A DNA stretch of 64,000 nt from Arctopsyche grandis (GCF_051622035.1 NC_135367.1:15366501-15430500), one strand, 5' to 3'; shown: positions 45,079-56,753, numbered from the stretch's first letter. A program made the numbers and translations. The notes: generated by a model from the letters alone, not told the origin.

Positions 45079-46768
45079 ATGGCGTCGTCCCAGTCGGCTG
45101 TGTTTGTTTTCCTCACAGAAACTTCTACTTTTACGGTAAATTTGATAAATTCAATACATTTGTCTTTAAAAATTGTTTTTAAACTTCTTAAAACGTTCTA
45201 TATACAAACTTGAATGATTCTGACATACAAACACTTGCATGACGTCATCTGTCAAACATATGAATGTTTTCACCTAGCATTCTTTACAAAACCTCAATTA
45301 GCGCCACATTTTACTATTCATTTGTACTTTTCGTGTAGTGTTTAAATAATAACATTTTTTATTAATTGCTATATCGTAGTAAGTCTGTATGTTATTCATT
45401 GATTTCACAACATAATTGTCATTGCTAATTAATAACTCTTTGCCCGCGGCAATAAATATAGCGAACAAGCCCTGTACGCGGCACCTTTTTCGCGAATTTG
45501 GCAATCGAGTTTTCGACCTTAAATACAGATTTTAATATTTACTCAAGTAACCAGATATATTAATTAATACATAAAGTATTATTTTAAAAAATAAAATACA
45601 TAATATATCTCGTAGTTTTGGCTTAATTGTCAAAGAATCATTCTTCATAATTGTATGAAGACGTGACGTCACATAAACGAGGTTTCAGTATGGTTCCACA
45701 AAAAACTAATTTTTGACTGATATATATTCATTTTAAGTGAATAGATGGCATTCAACTCTCAGTAATATATCCAATTTTGAACCTTAAAACAGTTGAAATA
45801 GGCGTATATAAGGCTCAAAATCCCGTGCAAAGTTCAGAAATTCTATGGAAGACAGCCGCGCTTCAGACTTGTCGCCCATAGCTTCCATAGAAGACGGCCG
45901 CGGGCAAACGGTTAAAACAAGTTCATAATGTATATTATATCAATCTGCAGGGAATCCCTATTGAAGACCTATACTGTACTCAAAATGGAAAGAAAATTAA
46001 TTTAGACAACGAAATCATCAAAGGCGTTCCATTACAATGGGCCGTGAGACTCGTTGGAGGCAAAGGTGGCTTTGGTTCCATGCTTCGGGCGATCGGTGCT
46101 CAAATAGAGAAAACAACTAACCGCGAAGCCTGCCGAGATCTTTCTGGACGTCGTCTGCGCGATATCCGTGAAGAACGCCGACTATTGGATTTAGCCGCTT
46201 CACAATCTCAACGTGAGGAAATAGCCCGTCAACGCAAAGAAGAGCGTATTAAAAGGTTTGATGTCGTTAAAGAATATATTTAGTTTCACTTATTACATAT
46301 TTATGTACATATAGTAGTTTGATATATTATTCTGGTTCTTTTTTCAGATTGTGCGCCAAACCAAAGTATGAATTTAATGATGAGAAATATGAAAAATCAC
46401 GGCGTGGACTAGAAGAGGCAGTAGATGAAGCTGTTGAGCAAGGTAGTCGTGCGGGTCCATCCACATCGGGGGTCAAAGCTGCTCCCAAGCGCAAAAAGCC
46501 TGCCAAGCTTTGGTATTTGACCACTTTTCGTATTCATTTTATTTATTTGATTTATTCTTCCTTTTTGATTTAACTTTTTTTTTACTTTGACAGGATCGAC
46601 GATGACATGTCTGATTTGTCAAGCAGTGAATCTGATAATGAAGATTGTAAAATCAGTTCCGGAGATCAAGCAAGTGAGAGTGATGGCTCTAAGAATGAAG
46701 ATGAACCAGTTATTAAACATTCCCGTATCGAAGAATCTACAGTTAAAGCGACCCCAATTTCTACTTAA
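45079..46768 (+). CDS. Sde2: SDE2 copy 2, replication/splicing factor
   Basis: Paralogue of the gene at 6457-7223. Certain exons are 45951-46255, 46348-46512 and 46594-46768, with phases (2, 2) and exon A length (305 nt) the same as in copy 1. They encode IPIEDLYCTQNGKKINLDNE, GGKGGFGSMLRAIGAQIEK (cleavage after the first GG gives the mature protein), EACRDLSGRRLRDIREERR, a PKYEFNDEKYEKSRRGLEE segment, a basic KRKKPAKLW and an acidic tail ending in PIST. A likely first exon at 45079-45135 reads MASSQSAVFVFLTETSTFT, fitting the first strands of the ubiquitin-like fold, and ends at a GTAAAT donor. About 20-30 residues that should link it to exon A are not seen, so a further small exon is probably missing or hidden. 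A MITE sits between them. Confidence 0.88.
45434..45913. mobile_element. MITE, third copy of the TTTGCCCGCGGC family
   Basis: A single 480-bp copy with termini AACTCTTTGCCCGCGGC and GGCCGCGGGCAAACGGTT. It is near-identical in body to the arms at 38.7-39.9 kb. It ends about 37 bp before the acceptor of SDE2 copy 2 exon A. The duplication at the target could not be defined because the family ends themselves vary. Confidence 0.8.
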
Positions 46769-48240
46769 TTTTTACAAATGCTTCATATAGTCAATTTCAA
46801 ACTTCAATGTGTTCAAACTTCAAGTTTTTTTTTTAAATTTAATAATGTTTATAATAAATTTTGTACCATATTAAAAAATATACATAACTACACAATCGAA
46901 AAATATTTGATTTAAAATTAGAACTTTTTTCATTTTTAACATGAAAACTCTTCATTTACAATTACTATATTTCTCTAACTGGTTAATGCAAATGTTGAGT
47001 AGCAATCACTTTGTATGTAAGGTTTGTTGGGAGCATCGAAAACAAATCAAAGTTTCTATGACGACGATATCGTAATCGTTGAATATATATATTTTTTTTG
47101 ATTGAAATAAATTAAAAAAAACAAATGAATGTTTACTTATAATATTAGGTTGTTTTGCCTTGTTTAAGCTGTTTATATTACAAATACCGAGCGAAGCCGG
47201 GTAGAACCACTAGTATATTATAATTATAAAAAAAAATCTTGGGTATGTTTAAACTGGGTCTACCTCACGGGACCGAAAGTGAAAAGGTCGAAAATCGAAA
47301 GATCTTAAGTCGAAAGATCAAAAAAAGGGGGTATGGTAAACAGTACTATGTATATATATAATATATATCAGTGGTATGCAGTGAAATTATCTCTTTTTTT
47401 GTCACAGCTTTGTTTAATGTGCCCATGCAGGATACGGGAGGAAAAGCCTGTTCCTCTTGTTCCTGTTGTATCCTGCTCCCGCAAATAAAGTGAGGATGTA
47501 CGACGGGGGGAAAGAGTATTACCGCACGCCACTGATATATATACCGTTTTTCATATGTATGCATGATAAACGAATATTTTCGACTTTTTCACTAAGAACC
47601 ATTCCACGAAAAAGTCATTTCAGTTAGCCGTAACTCGAAACCGAACACTCCAGATGACGCACACGTTTTTTTTTGTGTGGGAAACTTCATATAGGAAGAA
47701 GACTCACATGCGAGTCTTCGGCCCGTTGAAATAGTTTTACTAAGACTCGTATGTGAATCCACGGTCTGCTGACTTTGTTTTAGCTAAGATTCATATGCAA
47801 GTCTTCGGTCGTTAACTTGTTAAGATATATTTTTTAAATTAGAACACAATTTACATCCACACATATGTACATATTTCTAAATAATATCTACTTATTAAAT
47901 AAAATGTAAATAATAATAAACTTTTGAAAAATCAAAATGTAAAATAATAAAAAGCTTGTAAAAAATAGCACTTTAATGCACATATATATGTTTATATATA
48001 TATACATATGTATATTCGATTCGATTTTTTTATTACTTATAATAATAGATGCTTTATTATTTATTTTTTATTACTTATAATAATAGATGCTTTATTATTT
48101 ATTTTCAATATATCACAGCTATTAATAGCGTCATCTGATTTAAGGCATTTGAAGATCATTCGTCATATTTGATTGGTCCGATGTGAAACGGGAAAAATTC
48201 TTGCAGTAAACTTTAATCTGAAACGATTCAATAAAAAAAG
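46769..48240. other. Intergenic with repeats, no gene seen
   Basis: 3' flank of SDE2 copy 2 and of the PAP2 gene. It holds a Helitron-like terminus (47184-47213), a GTCGAAAGATC phrase array (47265-47335), an AAGACTC(G/A)TATG phrase repeated near 47698-47806, and two 45-bp direct repeats with TTATAATAATAGATGCTTTA near 48030-48100. Confidence 0.6.
47184..47213 (+). mobile_element. Helitron-like 3' terminus
   Basis: The sequence ACCGAGCGAAGCCGGGT can fold into a short GC stem. It is followed within about ten bases by CTAG and then T, the CTRR-end plus T-flank layout of Helitrons. The internal extent of the element is unknown. Confidence 0.45.
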
Positions 48241-51200
48241 TCAGTCAATATCTCGTTTGACACCTGTATAAATTTTATTTTTGAAGAAACTTACGACATA
48301 AACAGCCAAAAGGGCTCCTAAGATAGCTCCGCATAACACATCCCACCAATGATGACGATGATCAGTTATTCTACTGATTGAGCTAATGATAGCAAATGCT
48401 ATGGCGCCTAATTGGAGAGTATGTCCTACAAATCTAGGACTATATTCGCACACTCTCTTTTGAATATACCACTATAAATAAATATAGAAAACATTATTGT
48501 ATCAAACTGTGATTTCGAATGTGCCAAGTGTTTCCACGACATAATGTCGCTGATTTGTGCGGGGACAGAAATGTTAAAATAATAGAAGCATCTTTACCAA
48601 TACATTGCCTGTGTCATGATAATACGCGTAACGTTTCCATAAGTACAGATACACGCACGGAATAGAACCGGGGTCATCACATATTCACTTTTTTGTGTGC
48701 GGGGTCATCACATATTCACGGTGCAAACGATCGACAAGCGCCAGACAGACTGAACCACAGATTAACGACACGTGTACCTTATGCGTGCGCACTGCTCGCA
48801 CTTACACTAAGCGAAATCTACCCGAAGTCCCGACATACCTACCCTGTATACGTTCTGTGCTTCTGATATTTTAGTTCCGTATTTTGCCTTATTAAACTCG
48901 CCAGAAAGATCCAACTCAATTTTAATAATTGCATCTGTGCACATCGAGGGGACGCGACAATTGGTGCAAGGCCAAAATGTTCAACGACAAAATGTACCCG
49001 AAAATTAGTGCACTGACAAAATGTACCCGCGACAAAATGTTTAAGCGACAAAATGTTCAAAAATCCTAAATTATCCTATTTTAATGGCAAAAGTAACTTT
49101 TTATTGTATTATATTTATCGATGTATATGGTACTTTTTATCGTATAGATCGCGGATGTTATTAAATTATTATAAATTAAAGGTGTTCTCAACCGTACCAA
49201 CATATACTTATTTAAATTGAACAATTACATTTTAAGCGAATGTCATTGTGACTCATTGAATATCATTTTAAGATGTCATTGAATTAGTATAAATGTCAGG
49301 GGTTCTCAACCGTATCCAATATTTACGTATTTAAATTGAAAAAAAAAACTTTCCGAGCGTATGAACTGCAGATTACATTGCATTAGTTTATATGGCAGGG
49401 CTTCTCAACCGTCTCCAAAATTTACTTTATTTCAAATGAATAATTTACTTTTTATCGTACACATCGCGGGCGTTATTAAATTAGTATGAATGACAGGGGT
49501 TCTCAACCGTATCCAATTTTTTCTTATTTAAATTGAAAAAAAAAATGTTTTTATGCGTATTGCAGATGTCAATGAATTAGTTTAAATGTCAGGGGTTCTA
49601 AACCGTATCCAATGTTTACTTATTTAAATTGAAAAAATTACTTTTTAAGCGTATGTCATTGAATTAGTTTAACACCTCTTCTTCGCACCTCTGTGAGGGA
49701 CAGTACATATAAGATAATTATAAATTTTAGAGTTATTTAGAGTTAAGTAATTAAATGTATTTTTAAAATTAGCTTTATAGCTAAGATAATATATAAATAA
49801 ATAAACGTTGAACGCCACGTTTTATTTTGATAAAACAGTTCCCAGCCAGCGGTCACGTGTACTTCGAGTTTTAACATTGAGTGTGACCTTAACGGCGTCT
49901 CTAAATCAAATTCACATAATTTTTTTCCAAAATTTTGTTTAAAAATGCAATTATTTTATTTCTTCTGCAAATAAGTCTTCTAGTGTACATTCGCAAGCTA
50001 TATGTATAATGAAAGTTTTTTTTAAACTTAATATTTCATTATACAATTATAAGGCAAGAATATCAATTATTAATTTAGATAAATTTAATGTATTATTTTA
50101 CAGTCAAGTCTCGAATTACGACTATTCGGATTAACGATGGAGAGATTTTACTTAGTGTTTAGCAAAAAACAAATGTATGAATCGGACATTGTATTGTAGA
50201 AAAAAGGAGGTATGTAAAAAAGGCAGACATTAGAAATTTACAGCTAAAATTATTTTTACATACCTCCTTTATGTTTCACATTAATATTGCATCATTTACA
50301 ATTAACTATTATGCGTAAGGGTTGCATACAAAATTTAATTTTGACATGTAAAAGACAATTAAAATGTAAATGTAAAAAAAATCACGCGCGTTGAATAGAG
50401 ATGGCAAAACAATAATATATTTTGAAATTAGTTCTATGATTGACAGATGAATTGTCTACACAAATGGACGAAAATATGTAAAAAGACAAATGGGTTATAA
50501 AATTTTACTACCCTCATGTTAGAGGCTATTGAATGCATTTTTTTCTTTGCGTAAAACCCTAGGACAATAGGCAAATGGTGGGTTCGAAATCTCTTCAATG
50601 TCCTCTTCAACGTCGGTTTGTAGCAATGGAATAATAAATTTTAGCTATTCACAGTTGATAAGCTCGATCACATTTATTATAGAAAAATATACATATATGT
50701 ATGTAATTAATTTATAATTACTCTGGTATTATAAAGTCCTAATAAGGTTATCAAGTTAACAACACCAAGTTATATATAAAATTTAGTAAGTATCTGTCAA
50801 CCGGAAGTGGCAGTTTACTTTTGTACGATTTTTCTTCCACTATTTTTTTCGACCCCTTAAACATGTGTTTTCGTCACAAAAAATTCAAGTATAATTCTTG
50901 TAGCAATGTGATGAAAAGAAAAAAAAATTATTAAATTTTATAAACCGGAAGTGGGTTTTTTTCTCTTAGAAAGGTTGAAAATGTTGTGCCCACTACTCTG
51001 TCCACACCCCTGAACGTATTAAGCTGAAAATTTATATTTCTATCCTTTATGTACTAACTTAGAGCTCGTAGGGTTTTGGTCAGAATTTGTAAACCGGAAG
51101 TAGTATTTTTTTTTAAAACAATATTTCATTATTTTATTTTGACCCTTAAAATTATTTTTATTTTCTTGATATTTAATGAGTATAATACTGATAGTGATTT

Positions 51201-53089
51201 TTAGTAATAAAAAAAATTTGAACAAAATCTGACAACCGGAAGTAGAACTTTTTTTGTTTTGTGCAAGTTTCCATACATTTGCGCTCAATTTGTATCGCTA
51301 TCATAGTCATCAGTTCAATATCGAATTTTGTTTTGTTATCTTCTTATATTCCTCAAATACATAGATAAAGTCATGGGTTGGTCACACCCGAATTTTTTTT
51401 AGTAAAAAAAAACCGAGGGGAGGGTCATAAAAATTAAACACCGACCTGGTTCTTTTTAATTTAGCACTAACAGCATCCTGAGCTTCAATGAATATAGAAA
51501 AAACCTTATCTTGCAATATGCAAACCGTACTTGACCAGTTTACGAAAAATTATTTTATAGGCTTTAAAATTATGGCAAATAAGCTAGAACCACAATATTT
51601 ATCAAGAAGACTATCTTTCAAGCAATGTATTATAATTTTCAACCATAATTAATTTTGTTTTTAAGGTCATTCCGTAGTCCGGTTTTGTGTTACATCGGCA
51701 TTTTAGGATGGACTGTACATATGTTAATAGATAATTAATATATCAATAATTTATATGAATATTAAAACATGGAAATGTCTACTGTCTTCTTTTTATTATA
51801 TACTGATAATGATGAATTTTTAAATAATTACATTTATTATTTATTACGTATTCACTCCTTTGTAAATCAAATTCAACTTTTTGCTAATCAAATTCACACG
51901 TTGAGAAAAAAAATGCATGGTTAAAATAAAATGATTGTAAATCGAATTTTATTTTTCAGCTCAAAAGAACCTATTGTCTTCGAAGTATTGAAGCGCATAT
52001 GCTTCGACCAAATCTTTTTCTAGGAATCTTAACATTTTTTATGTAGTTAGGGTTGGTTAAATGATTTTCCCAATGTAATTAACCTTAAAATACATGAGGA
52101 AATCATCGACCTTCTGTTGGATTTCTCGTTCTTGTGCCAATAGCCATGGGTTGAGAATTTGGAGGAGTTCCTCCCAGCTTTCGACTACATTTTCTGGAGG
52201 AACAAATGCTAATGCCAATACCATTTTTAATTTAATTGCATTTTCCTGATTATCGTAAAATTCAGATAATCCCAATTCCTGGATTTTTCTGTAGGTACTT
52301 TGGGACAGATGGAAAAAGCAACCCGTTACTTGCGCATTTGGCCATATGTCAGACGTGAACCTCGTGTAGCTTCCATAGACATATGGAATGTTCGAGACCG
52401 AATATTACATAATTATGGAAAAACGGACAACGAAGTGGAAGGCTTCCATATGAAAGTTGGCTATACAATTAGAGCCCAATTTCCAAACCTGTGGAAGTTC
52501 TTGAAAGTCCTTCAAGGTCTCCAAGCCAGAACCGAGAAGTTAGTACAAGAACTAAACTCCGGAGTTATTCTCGAAACTGTGTTTACCGAAACACTCTGTT
52601 CTGGCAATTTTTCGCATGGACACCTTCTTCGCTTTCAAATACGCAGCAATCAAAGTTTTTTTTCGGCGGAAATATCCCTGCAGCGACCAATTTCTGAAGA
52701 ATCGATATTGTTAATTTAAAAATTCAAAATTAAATATTAAATCCATCAATTTTATAAAATAAAAACTATTAAACCCATACTTACCCTTAGAACAATCATA
52801 CAGCAAAAGGTCTCAGCTGAGCATGATCTTTTCAATGTTTGAAAGCATTTGACGCACAATGAACAAAGGCGTACCCTTAGCAGGTATATTACGGGTTTTT
52901 TGTACCTAAGTCTGTTTTATTTTGCATACATACAAGATAACTGTATTTTGTACATAGTTAAAGAGAATTACGTTTTTTTACCAATATACAGAAGAAATAA
53001 CTAAGATAAATTTACAAATAACGAAGTGATGATTAGAACAAACACGTATGTCGCAAAATTCACAAGCGTTCCGTTTTATGCTGCTGGTG

Positions 53090-53131
<42 letters not shown>

Positions 53132-56100
53132 TTCAATGACATCTGCAATACGATTAAAAAGTTTTTTTTTTTCAATTTAAATACGTAAATATTGGATACG
53201 GTTGAGAACCCCTGTCATTTATACTAATTTAATAACGCCCGCGATGTGTACGATAAAAAGTAAATTATTCATTTGAAATAAAGTAGATTTTGGAGACGGT
53301 TGATAAGCCCTGCCATATAAACTAATGCAATATAATCTGCAGTTCATACGCTTAGAAAGTTTTTTTTTTCAATTTAAATACGTAAATATTGGATACGGTT
53401 GAGAGCCCCTGTCATTTATACTAATTTAATAACGCCCGCGATGTGTACGATAAAAAGTAAATTATTCATTTGAAATAAAGTAAATTTTGGAGACGGTTGA
53501 TAAGCCCTGCCATATAAACTAATGCAATATAATCTGCAGTTCATACGCTTAGAAAGTTTTTTTTTTCAATTTAAATACGTAAATATTGGATACGGTTGAG
53601 AACCCCTGTCATTCATACTCATTTAATAACGCCTGCGATGTGTACGATAAAAAGTAAATTATTCATTTGAAATAAAGAAAATTTTGGAGACGGTTGAGAA
53701 GCCCTGCCAAATAAACTAATTCAATGTAATCTGCAGTTCATACGCTTAGAAAGTTTTTTTTTTCAATTTTAATACGTAAATATTGGATACGGTTGAGAAC
53801 CCTTGTCATTTATACTAATTTAATAACGCCCGCGATGTGTACGATAAAAAGTAAATTATTCATTTGAAATAAAGTAAATTTTGGAGACGGTTGATAAGCC
53901 CTGCCATATAAACTAATGCAATGTAATCTGGAGTTCATACGCTTAGAAAGTTTTTTTTTTTCAATTTAAATAAGAAAATATTGGATACGGTTGAGAACCC
54001 CTGACATTTATACTAATTTAATAACGCCCGCGATGTGTACGATGAAAAGTATATTATTCATTTGAAATAAAGAAAATTTTGGAGACGGTTGAGAAGCCCT
54101 GCCATATAAACTAATGCAATGTAATCTGCAGTTCATACGCTCAGAAAGTTTTTTTTTTCAATTTAAATACGTAAATATTGGATACGGTTGAGAACTCCTG
54201 TCATTTATACTAATTTAATAACGCCCGCGATGTGTACGATAAAAAGTAAATTATTCATTTGAAATAAAGTAAATTTTGGAGACGGTTGATAAGCCCTGCC
54301 ATATAAACTAATGCAATGTAATCTGGAGTTCATACGCTTAGAAAGTTTTTTTTTTCAATTTAAATAAGAAAAAAATTGGATACGGTTGAGAACCCCTGTC
54401 ATTCATACTAATTTAATAACGCCCGCGATGTGTACGATGAAAAGTAGATTATTCATTTGAAATAAAGAAAATTTTGGAGACGGTTGAGAAGCCCTGCCAT
54501 ATAAACTAATGCAATGTAATCTGCAGTTCACACGCTCAGAAAGTTTTTTTTTTCAATTTAAATAAGAAAATATTGGATACGGTTGAACATTTTGAACATT
54601 TTTGAACATTTTGTCGCTTAAACATTTTGTCGCGGGTACATTTTGTCGCGGGTACATTTTGTCGCGGGTACATTTTGTCGCGGGTACATTTTGTCAGTGC
54701 ACTAATTTTCGGGTACATTTTGTCGTTGAACATTTTGGACTTGCACCAATTGTCGTGTAACCTAAAAATGGATCCCATGTTGTTTATTGTGTGTTTTTGA
54801 ATGTATTGTGCAATTTTTAACGATGCACTTGCCCATCTTGCGAGTAAAATTAACAAACAATCTGAGATACGTCGAACATCAATCACGACTACACTTCTAT
54901 TATTATAACATTTCTCTGTGTGCGGACGTTTTGTCGTAGCACCGTGTCAAGTATAATACAATGTTCTATATCGAAACAATTATTATCTGATGAATGGATA
55001 AATAAATCGGAATAAAATAGGTGAATAATATGCTGTTTTCAAATTTTAGTTATTATAATAATTATAGTAAGAGTAATTAATATTAGAATACTTACAAACA
55101 TGAATATTCCAGCATATACGGAAGAAGCAGCATGACCCGAAAGAAAGCTCAATGTAGAACCTCTAGCTACCGAATCTCCATATGCAGTTTGCGTGCATGT
55201 AAATTTTGTTACTAACCTTAACCAACCAATAATTTCAATGTATGATTTTTTTTGTATGTAAAATTAAAACTTTTTTGACTCACTCTATAAGATGGCTATC
55301 TTGCATACAAACATCTGGTTGACAGCTATCCAAAAAGTCAGGCCTCGGTTCATTAAAAGTGAACTTAATTATGTGAACGATTATAAGGTTAAGAATCAGT
55401 ACTACAAAATATTCCCAACACCAGCAGCCTGCAATCTTCATCGATTTTTTAATATTTGTTCTTACTGATGAATTGCCGAGAAAGTGATTTATCGCCTCCA
55501 CTACTATCATCTAAAATTCATAATATTTGGTTTAAAAATTTGTTGAATCAATATGGCAGAAATTGTATAATTATTTTTGGTTGTGGCTATTTGCAGGTAT
55601 TATACCTGCAAATTATTGGCTATTTGCAGGTACTATATCTGCGACAGGCGCAAAGACTTCTGCGCATGCGCGTGAACTGTCACTGTCAGCGTGTTTACTG
55701 TTAAAATTTTGTTTTAAACCTCTTAAAATTTGGTTCGAACTCGTAAAGTGATGTAGAGTAAAACATATAATCCAAATTAGTTAATATTATTAATTGTTAG
55801 AAAATTATTATCATATACAACGTATAATACCTACATACAAGTACAAGCCGCGAACTAGCTAAATGATATAAATCTATTATAATAACGTGCGAAATTTATT
55901 TGCCTCATGTATAATGAACGATTGATTAAACAAGTCTAGCATACATTAAATGTAAGAAATTATAATCGGATTATAAGTTCACGCGCATGCGCAGAAGGCT
56001 TTGCGCCTGTCACAGATATAGTACCTGCAAATAGCCACAACCATTATTTTTTCACTCACCAGGCACATCGGTATTAGAAGTGACATTGTACCAACTGCTG

Positions 56101-56372
56101 TTGTTGTAACTGTATCACCAGTGTAAGGATATGTTATTTTAGAATCATTGCAATAAAACTTAGGTTGATTTTCAGGTATTACGCCGAATAACAATAGATA
56201 AAACACAATACCCACTAAAAACGTTTTTTGAAAATATATTTTTTTTGATTAAAATACTTAATTCATATGTAAATACGTAGAGTTAATTATGAGCGTTACA
56301 CTTACCGCATATAGCCGCAGAGATGTTGATTAATATAAAAATAACTTTGTGATTTTTGTACGAATAGGCCAT
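48241..56372 (-). CDS. Lipid phosphate phosphatase (PAP2 / wunen-like), five exons
   Basis: An integral membrane enzyme that removes phosphate from phosphatidic acid, lysophosphatidic acid and related lipids. Exons are 56372-56306, 56214-56060, 55510-55284, 55216-55096 and 48471-48241; the phases agree and give 266 residues. The three catalytic motifs are present: KFTFNEPRP (K.6.RP), LSGHAAS (normally PSGH; Leu replaces Pro) and SRITDHRHHWWDV (SR.5.H.3.D). Five or six hydrophobic segments are evident (VIFILINISAAICG, VGIVFYLLLFGVI, MSLLIPMCL, YFVVLILNLIIVHII, LGAIAFAIISSIS, LLAVYVVSFF). I start at the ATG at 56372, but the frame stays open to an AG at 56400 (KEIKQFRD), so an upstream exon may add the cytoplasmic N-terminus. 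The last intron is 6.6 kb because it holds a Mutator-like element. Confidence 0.9.
48719..48946 (+). repeat. Dispersed repeat, partner of 31250-31480
   Basis: Runs from GTGCAAACGATCGACAAGCG to CATCTGTGCACATCGA. It directly precedes the left end of the Mutator-like element. Just upstream the phrase GGGGTCATCACATATTCAC occurs twice, 31 bp apart. Confidence 0.65.
49080..49690 (-). repeat. Left arm tandem array of the MULE
   Basis: Five boxes of the form CAGGGGTTCTCAACCGTATCC or CAGGGCTTCTCAACCGTCTCC lie near 49160, 49300, 49395, 49493 and 49590, about 100 bp apart. They are separated by A+T-rich spacers with TTAGTATGAATGACAGGG and ATCGTACACATCGCGGGCGT blocks. Inverted relative to the right array. 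Confidence 0.8.
50203..50278. repeat. Small hairpin with AAAGGAGGTATGTAAA arms
   Basis: AAAGGAGGTATGTAAAA at 50203 and TTTTACATACCTCCTTT ending at 50270 form inverted arms around a 36-bp loop. The motif also occurs singly near 26033 and 34366. Confidence 0.6.
52057..52719. pseudogene. MULE transposase, split by a local inversion
   Basis: Two pieces of one protein lie on opposite strands. On the minus strand, 52296-52057 reads YRKIQELGLSEFYDNQENAI, then LALAFVPPENVVESWEELLQ and VDDFLMYFKVNYIGK. On the plus strand, 52300-52719 reads YVRREPRVASIDIWNVRDRI, then KTDNEVEGFHMKVGYTIRAQ and FPNLWKFLKVLQG. In invertebrate MULE transposases these segments follow each other (YRKIQ.LGL ... LAFVPP ... W......R.NN.VEG.H ... 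P..WKF...L), so about 240 bp were inverted. The catalytic DDE part upstream is not recognised. Confidence 0.75.
53091..53125. repeat. (TA)n microsatellite
   Basis: An uninterrupted TA run of about 30 bp next to the start of the right MULE array. Confidence 0.9.
53150..54580 (+). repeat. Right arm tandem array, seven units of about 197 bp
   Basis: The GGATACGGTTGAGA box recurs at 53194, 53391, 53588, 53785, 53983, 54180, 54378 and 54575, a regular 197-198 bp period. Each unit contains a second related box GGAGACGGTTGA(T/G)AAGCCC halfway, so the unit is a dimer of about 100-bp halves. Units are about 95% alike. The last passes into 18-bp CGCGGGTACATTTTGT repeats (54600-54720). Confidence 0.92.
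55579..56042. mobile_element. MITE with 9-bp target duplication, copy 2
   Basis: 464 bp, same family as 29529-30014 and in the same orientation. It is flanked by ATTATTTTT at 55570-55578 and 56043-56051. It sits in PAP2 intron 2, its target duplication ending only 8 bp from the GTGAGT donor of the exon 56214-56060. Confidence 0.88.
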
Positions 56373-56575
56373 GTCTCTGAACTGTTTGATTTCTTTTCTA
56401 AAAAATTTAAAGAAATTGAAATTATTATATACTGCTTTATCTTTTTTTTTAAATACTTATAAAAGTGTTCAAGTCAGAATTACTCGTATGGGTACATACA
56501 TATATATTATATATAGAAATTTGAAAGCCCGGATATCTCTGTAATAGTACAATCTAGACAAACCTATCATATATA

Positions 56576-56747
56576 CAGGGCTTTTTTTTTTAAAAAAAAG
56601 GTGCTGGAACTCACTTATTGTTTTTTTTATTAGAAAAGATTGTATCCAAATTATAATTTATAGAACATTCGTTTGAAACATATAAAATGCCGAGAAAAAA
56701 GTTGCCGGAACGCCGTTCCACCGCGTTACATGGGAAAAAAAGCCCTG
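56576..56747. mobile_element. Short hAT-like MITE
   Basis: 172 bp with termini CAGGGCTTTTTTTT and AAAAAAAGCCCTG and an interior containing GGTGCTGGAACTCA and GGAACGCCGTTCC. The flanks CATATATA and CATAAATG match at six of eight positions, consistent with an aged 8-bp duplication. Confidence 0.7.
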
Positions 56748-56753
56748 CATAAA

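Larger units (their letters stand above)
48952..54758. mobile_element. Mutator-like element (MULE) with tandem-repeat arms, 5.8 kb
   Basis: The left end ACGCGACAATTGGTGCAAG and the right end (in reverse) ACACGACAATTGGTGCAAG are inverted. Inside each end are GACAAAATGTACCCG phrases and then tandem arrays of a shared unit in inverted orientation: about 600 bp on the left and about 1.4 kb on the right. The interior carries a broken MULE-type transposase. The whole lies in the last intron of the PAP2 gene. No clear target duplication is visible (left flank CATCGAGGGG, right flank AACCTAAAAA), so boundaries could be off or the copy rearranged. Confidence 0.7.
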
